Source: Crenobacter luteus
GTDB taxonomy: Bacteria; Pseudomonadota; Gammaproteobacteria; Burkholderiales; Chromobacteriaceae
DNA: 64,000 nt
Direction of reading: 5' to 3'
Assembly (NCBI RefSeq): GCF_004345725.1
Contig: NZ_SLXG01000006.1
Location: 1 to 64,000, forward strand
Shown here: positions 61,232 to 64,000 of the stretch, in pieces
Position numbering within the stretch: position 1 is the first letter of the stretch
How the letters are laid out: every line of letters begins with the position of its first letter
The notes under the pieces: generated by a model
What the model was told of the DNA's origin: nothing
Database searches by the model: none
Seen by the model: only the letters and a program-made list of their open reading frames with translations
Made by a program: the position numbers and the translations under genes

Positions 61232-62539
61232 TCAGGCTGCGCGCGCGTAGACCTTCTTGCCGGCGACGTAGGTCGCGGCGATCGCGCGGTCGTCGCCCAT
61301 GGTCATCTGGATGAACAGCGCCTCTTCGAAGTCCTTCGCGTACTTCATGCGGTAGGCGATGATCGGCGTCGAGTAGAGGTCGATCACCGCGAGGTCGGCT
61401 TCCTTGCCCGGCTCGATCGAGCCGACCTTGTCGTCGATGCCGATCGCCTCGGCCGAACCGCGCGAAGCGAGGTAGAAGGCGTGACCGGCCGACAGCGGGT
61501 AGCCGTTCAGCTGCGCCGCCTTGTATGCCTCGTTGAGCGTCTGCAGCATCGAGAAGCTGGTGCCGGCGCCCAGGTCGGTCGCCAGGCCGACGCGGATCGG
61601 GCGGCGGCTTTCCTTGGCCTTCTTGACGCTGAACGCGCCCGAGCCGAGGAAGAAGTTCGACGTCGGGCAGTGCGCGACCGCCGCGCCGGTGGCGTGGAAG
61701 ATCTCGAGCTCTTCCTCGGTCAGGTGGATGCCGTGGCCGTAGATCGCGCGCTCGCGCATCAGGCCGTACTTCTCGTATACGTTGGTGTAGCTGCTGCACT
61801 CCGGGTACAGCTCCTTGACCCACGCGACCTCGTTGACGTTCTCGGACACGTGCGACTGGATCAGCGCCGTCGGGAAGTCGCGCGCCAGCTGGCCGACCAT
61901 CTCGAGCTGCTCGGGCGTCGAGGTCGGCACGAAGCGCGGCGTGATCACGTATTCGGCGCGGCCGCGGCCGTGCCACTTCTTCGCCAGCGCGGCCGATTCG
62001 TCGTAGGCGCGCTGCGGGGTATCGAGCAGCGCCTCGGGTGCGAAGCGGTCCATGGTGATCTTGCCCGCCTGCACGCGCATATTGCGCGCCTCGGCCGCCT
62101 CGAAGAAGGCGTCGACCGACTGCGGGTAGACGGTACAGTAGACGGTTGCACTGGTGACGCCGTTCTTCAGGCACTCGTTCAGGAACACGTCGGCGACCTC
62201 GTCGGCGTGGTTCTTGTCGGCGAACTGCTGCTCGGCGATGAAGGTGTAGTTGTTCAGCCAGTCCAGCAGTTGTTCGCCGTAGGCGCCGATGATCTGCGTC
62301 TGCGGGTAGTGGACGTGGGTGTCGATGAAGCCGGGGACGATCACGCTGTCCTTGTAGCTGTCGATCTCGACGCCGGCCGGCACCTTCTTCAGCATGTCGG
62401 CGGCGGGGCCGACGTCCTTGATCTTGCCGTCCTCGATGAGGACGATGGCGTCGGACTCGTAGACCATGCAGTCTTTCATGTCCTTCGCGAAGGGGTCGTC
62501 CTTGAAGGTGAGCATCGCGCCGCGAATGGCTGTAAGCAT
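61232..62539 (-). CDS. guaD: Guanine deaminase
   Basis: GuaD (435 residues) deaminates guanine to xanthine. It belongs to the amidohydrolase superfamily with the zinc motif PGFIDTHVHYPQ (His75, His77), later histidines in LIQSHVSENVNEV and YGHGIHLTEEE, and the final aspartate in TDLGAGTSFSML. It is divergent from a PecS-like regulator that probably controls it. The product xanthine can be salvaged by xpt at 51.3 kb. Confidence 0.95.
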   Translation of the reverse strand: MLTAIRGAMLTFKDDPFAKDMKDCMVYESDAIVLIEDGKIKDVGPAADMLKKVPAGVEIDSYKDSVIVPGFIDTHVHYPQTQIIGAYGEQLLDWLNNYTFIAEQQFADKNHADEVADVFLNECLKNGVTSATVYCTVYPQSVDAFFEAAEARNMRVQAGKITMDRFAPEALLDTPQRAYDESAALAKKWHGRGRAEYVITPRFVPTSTPEQLEMVGQLARDFPTALIQSHVSENVNEVAWVKELYPECSSYTNVYEKYGLMRERAIYGHGIHLTEEELEIFHATGAAVAHCPTSNFFLGSGAFSVKKAKESRRPIRVGLATDLGAGTSFSMLQTLNEAYKAAQLNGYPLSAGHAFYLASRGSAEAIGIDDKVGSIEPGKEADLAVIDLYSTPIIAYRMKYAKDFEEALFIQMTMGDDRAIAATYVAGKKVYARAA

Positions 62540-62699
62540 CTCGATTTCTCCTGAATGGGCGGTTTCCGGTGTCGTCTGCGCCGCGGGTCCTGCCCGGCCC
62601 GCTCGCCGGCAGACGGAAAAAATCCACGCCGGCGCGCGGACTTAGGGCAATTCCCATGGCCGCGCAGCCGCGCGGCCGGTGCATAATAGGAACTGCCGG

Positions 62700-62760
62700 A
62701 CCGATAAGTAGCTTTATATCAAAATTCTTACGATAAAGAATCTTTAGATCAAGCTTTTTG
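62700..62760. promoter_or_regulatory. AT-rich control region between guaD and its MarR regulator
   Basis: The 350-base gap between the divergent genes has an AT-rich core that includes the inverted repeat ATTCTT (62724-62729) and AAGAAT (62736-62741), inside a longer region with CTTTATATC and GATAAAG. Such 6-6-6 palindromes are typical MarR/PecS operators. The rest of 62540-62889 shows no gene. Confidence 0.55.
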
Positions 62761-62889
62761 TCCCGCGGACAACAAGAACGACAGCGACCGCTGTCAGAAC
62801 CCGCGCGCCCGCGCCCGCCGGGCCGACACGCGGCGCCCCGCCGCGACGGGTTCCGGGACATCGTGGAACTCGTGAAGCAAACCCTGATA

Positions 62890-63465
62890 ATGGATAAGCC
62901 TGTGACCCTTTCTTCCCTGCCCCCGGCCAACGCCGTCCGCACCGATGTCCCCGACGCCGAAACCGCGCGCGACCAGATCGACCGCATCGTCGCGCTGTGG
63001 CAGGCCGAGCGCCCGGACCTCGACGCGTCGACGACCGAGGTGATCGGCCGCATCGTGCGCATGGAATATTTCATCACCCGCCGCGTGCTGGCGGACCTGG
63101 CGCGCTACGAACTGAACGTCGGCGAATTCGACGTGCTCGCCGCGCTGCGCCGCACCGGCAAGCCTTACCAGTTGCCGCCGCACCAGCTGCAGGGCATGGT
63201 GCTGATCTCGTCGGGCGGGCTGACCAACCGGCTGAACCGGCTCGAGGCCAACGGGCTGATCGCGCGCCTGCCGGACCCGAGCGACCGCCGTGGCGTGCTG
63301 GTGACGCTGACCAAGAAGGGCCTGTCCGTCGTCGACGAGGCGGCCGAGTTCCACCTGGCGGCCGAGGCCGAGATGCTCGCGCCGCTGGACGCCGACGAGC
63401 GCCGCCAGATGGCCACGCTGCTGAAAAAACTGTTGCTGGCGCACGACAGCCACGACGAGGAATGA
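62890..63465 (+). CDS. PecS-like MarR-family regulator (probably urate-responsive)
   Basis: A 191-residue winged-helix regulator. The pattern LWQAERPDLDAS followed by ITRRVLADLARYELN and EFDVLAALRRTGKPYQLPP closely resembles PecS of plant pathogens and HucR, which bind urate through a Trp in helix 1 plus conserved Asp and Arg. HTH and wing residues are in SGGLTNRLNRLEANGLI and RLPDPSDRRGVLVTLT. I chose the ATG at 62890 (MDKPVTLSS); upstream ATG/GTG are possible, none with a good site. It is divergent from guaD, which suggests that it senses purine breakdown. Confidence 0.85.
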   Translation: MDKPVTLSSLPPANAVRTDVPDAETARDQIDRIVALWQAERPDLDASTTEVIGRIVRMEYFITRRVLADLARYELNVGEFDVLAALRRTGKPYQLPPHQLQGMVLISSGGLTNRLNRLEANGLIARLPDPSDRRGVLVTLTKKGLSVVDEAAEFHLAAEAEMLAPLDADERRQMATLLKKLLLAHDSHDEE

Positions 63466-63482
63466 ACCCTATCGTCAGTAAA

Positions 63483-63516
63483 GCAAAAACGGCCGGGAAA
63501 TCCCGGCCGTTTTTGC
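63483..63516. terminator. Bidirectional terminator between the MarR and transglycosylase genes
   Basis: A perfect 16-base stem GCAAAAACGGCCGGGA with TCCCGGCCGTTTTTGC around an AA centre lies between the converging genes. Confidence 0.93.
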
Positions 63517-63529
63517 TGATCGCCAACGC

Positions 63530-64000
63530 TCAGCGCGCCAGCGTGGCGCGCTGCAGGTGCGGCGGCGGCGTCCATTGCCAGTGCGCGCGCATCGCACCGA
63601 GCACCAGGTTCGGATACTGCGCTTGGCCGAGGCTGCCGTTGTAGCGGCCGAGCGCGCGGAACAGGTTGCCTTTCTCGATGTCGAGGTAGTGGCGCAGGAT
63701 GGTGCAGCCGTAGCGCAGATTGGTCGTCAGGTCGAACAGGTTGTGCTGCGGCGTGCCGATCGCGCGCAGCCAGAACGGCATCACCTGCATCAGGCCGCGC
63801 GCGCCGACCGGGCTGATCGCGTACTTCCTGAAGCCCGACTCGACGTGGATCAGGCCGAGCACCAGCTGCGGGTCGAGCCCGGCGCGCGTCGCCTCGTAGT
63901 GGATCGCGGTCAGCAGCCGCTCGCGGAACCACGCGTCCGGCACGCGCTTTTCGAGCCGGCGCGACATCTCGGCCAACCACGCCTGCCCCTCGCGCGCGTC
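63530..64000 (-). CDS. Lytic transglycosylase (SLT family), 5' end cut off by the window
   Basis: The last 156 residues of a peptidoglycan lytic transglycosylase of the SLT/goose-lysozyme-like family are present; the frame is open past position 64000, so the N-terminus is missing. The catalytic glutamate lies in IHVESGFRKYAIS, followed by the family blocks GARGLMQVMP and GRYNGSLGQ. A TTG at 63976 lies inside an uptake-element copy and is unlikely to be the start. Confidence 0.88.
   Translation of the reverse strand, partial: DAREGQAWLAEMSRRLEKRVPDAWFRERLLTAIHYEATRAGLDPQLVLGLIHVESGFRKYAISPVGARGLMQVMPFWLRAIGTPQHNLFDLTTNLRYGCTILRHYLDIEKGNLFRALGRYNGSLGQAQYPNLVLGAMRAHWQWTPPPHLQRATLAR

Noticed and set aside
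63530-63976. TTG at 63976 as the true start of the transglycosylase
   Set aside because: It lies inside a copy of the dispersed element read as Leu-Ala-Glu, and the frame continues open to the window edge, so the protein is more likely truncated by the window.

Overview
The window is a stretch of ordinary bacterial chromosome, roughly two-thirds GC by eye and densely coded, with about 70 genes. I see no phage, transposon, CRISPR array or tRNA gene. Protein families and gene order (hisG-D-C-B-H-A-F-I-E-hinT-tatABC, yadG-yadH-ibaG-murA, pssA/psd next to leuA and ilvIHC, a CoxB with a C-terminal cytochrome c domain) point to a betaproteobacterium, most likely Neisseriales (Chromobacteriaceae-like). 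That placement is inferred from remembered families, not from a search.

Layout. 1-320: a strong leftward sigma-70 promoter with a stable-RNA look, leaving the window. 0.3-5.9 kb: corA, argJ, recQ, a small lipoprotein and an orphan parA. 5.9-9.8 kb: the complete mlaFEDCBA lipid-asymmetry operon. 9.9-12.0 kb: dapD and dapC (lysine/peptidoglycan precursor). 12.2-18.2 kb: an EamA exporter, slyX, a Na+/H+ antiporter family carrier, rsmJ and the competence channel gene comEC. 18.2-24.9 kb: an RND multidrug pump (MFP, RND, OMF) with a divergent TetR/AcrR repressor and a textbook operator. 24.9-28.1 kb: yadG, yadH, ibaG, murA. 28.2-32.3 kb: a CHASE-like/GGDEF diguanylate cyclase, a TatD-family nuclease and a chemoreceptor. 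32.4-41.4 kb: leftward his-hinT-tat cluster. 41.5-50.7 kb: ycgR, then the cytochrome c oxidase operon with its haem A and copper assembly factors. 50.9-56.9 kb: lipoprotein, xpt, bioD, leuA (with an in-frame N-terminal HTH module), pssA, psd. 57-60.3 kb: ilvIHC. 60.6-64 kb: RDD protein, guaD with a divergent PecS-like MarR regulator, and a lytic transglycosylase cut by the window edge.

The most interesting signal cuts across all of this. The 9-mer CTCGGCCAA (usually GGCTCGGCCAAC or GGCTCGGCCAAG) occurs 45 times in my hand count, where base composition predicts about one. It behaves like the DNA uptake sequence (DUS) of Neisseria but with a different sequence. It is dispersed about every 1.4 kb, it forms inverted pairs at gene ends where it doubles as terminator hairpin, and inside genes it forces the rare leucine codon TTG in a recurring Leu-Ala-Glu tripeptide. 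The DNA-uptake channel gene comEC lies in the same window and carries four copies in or just after itself. I propose it as an uptake-sequence dialect of this lineage. The second notable item is leuA, whose reading frame continues upstream through a well-formed helix-turn-helix domain with its own good ribosome-binding site.
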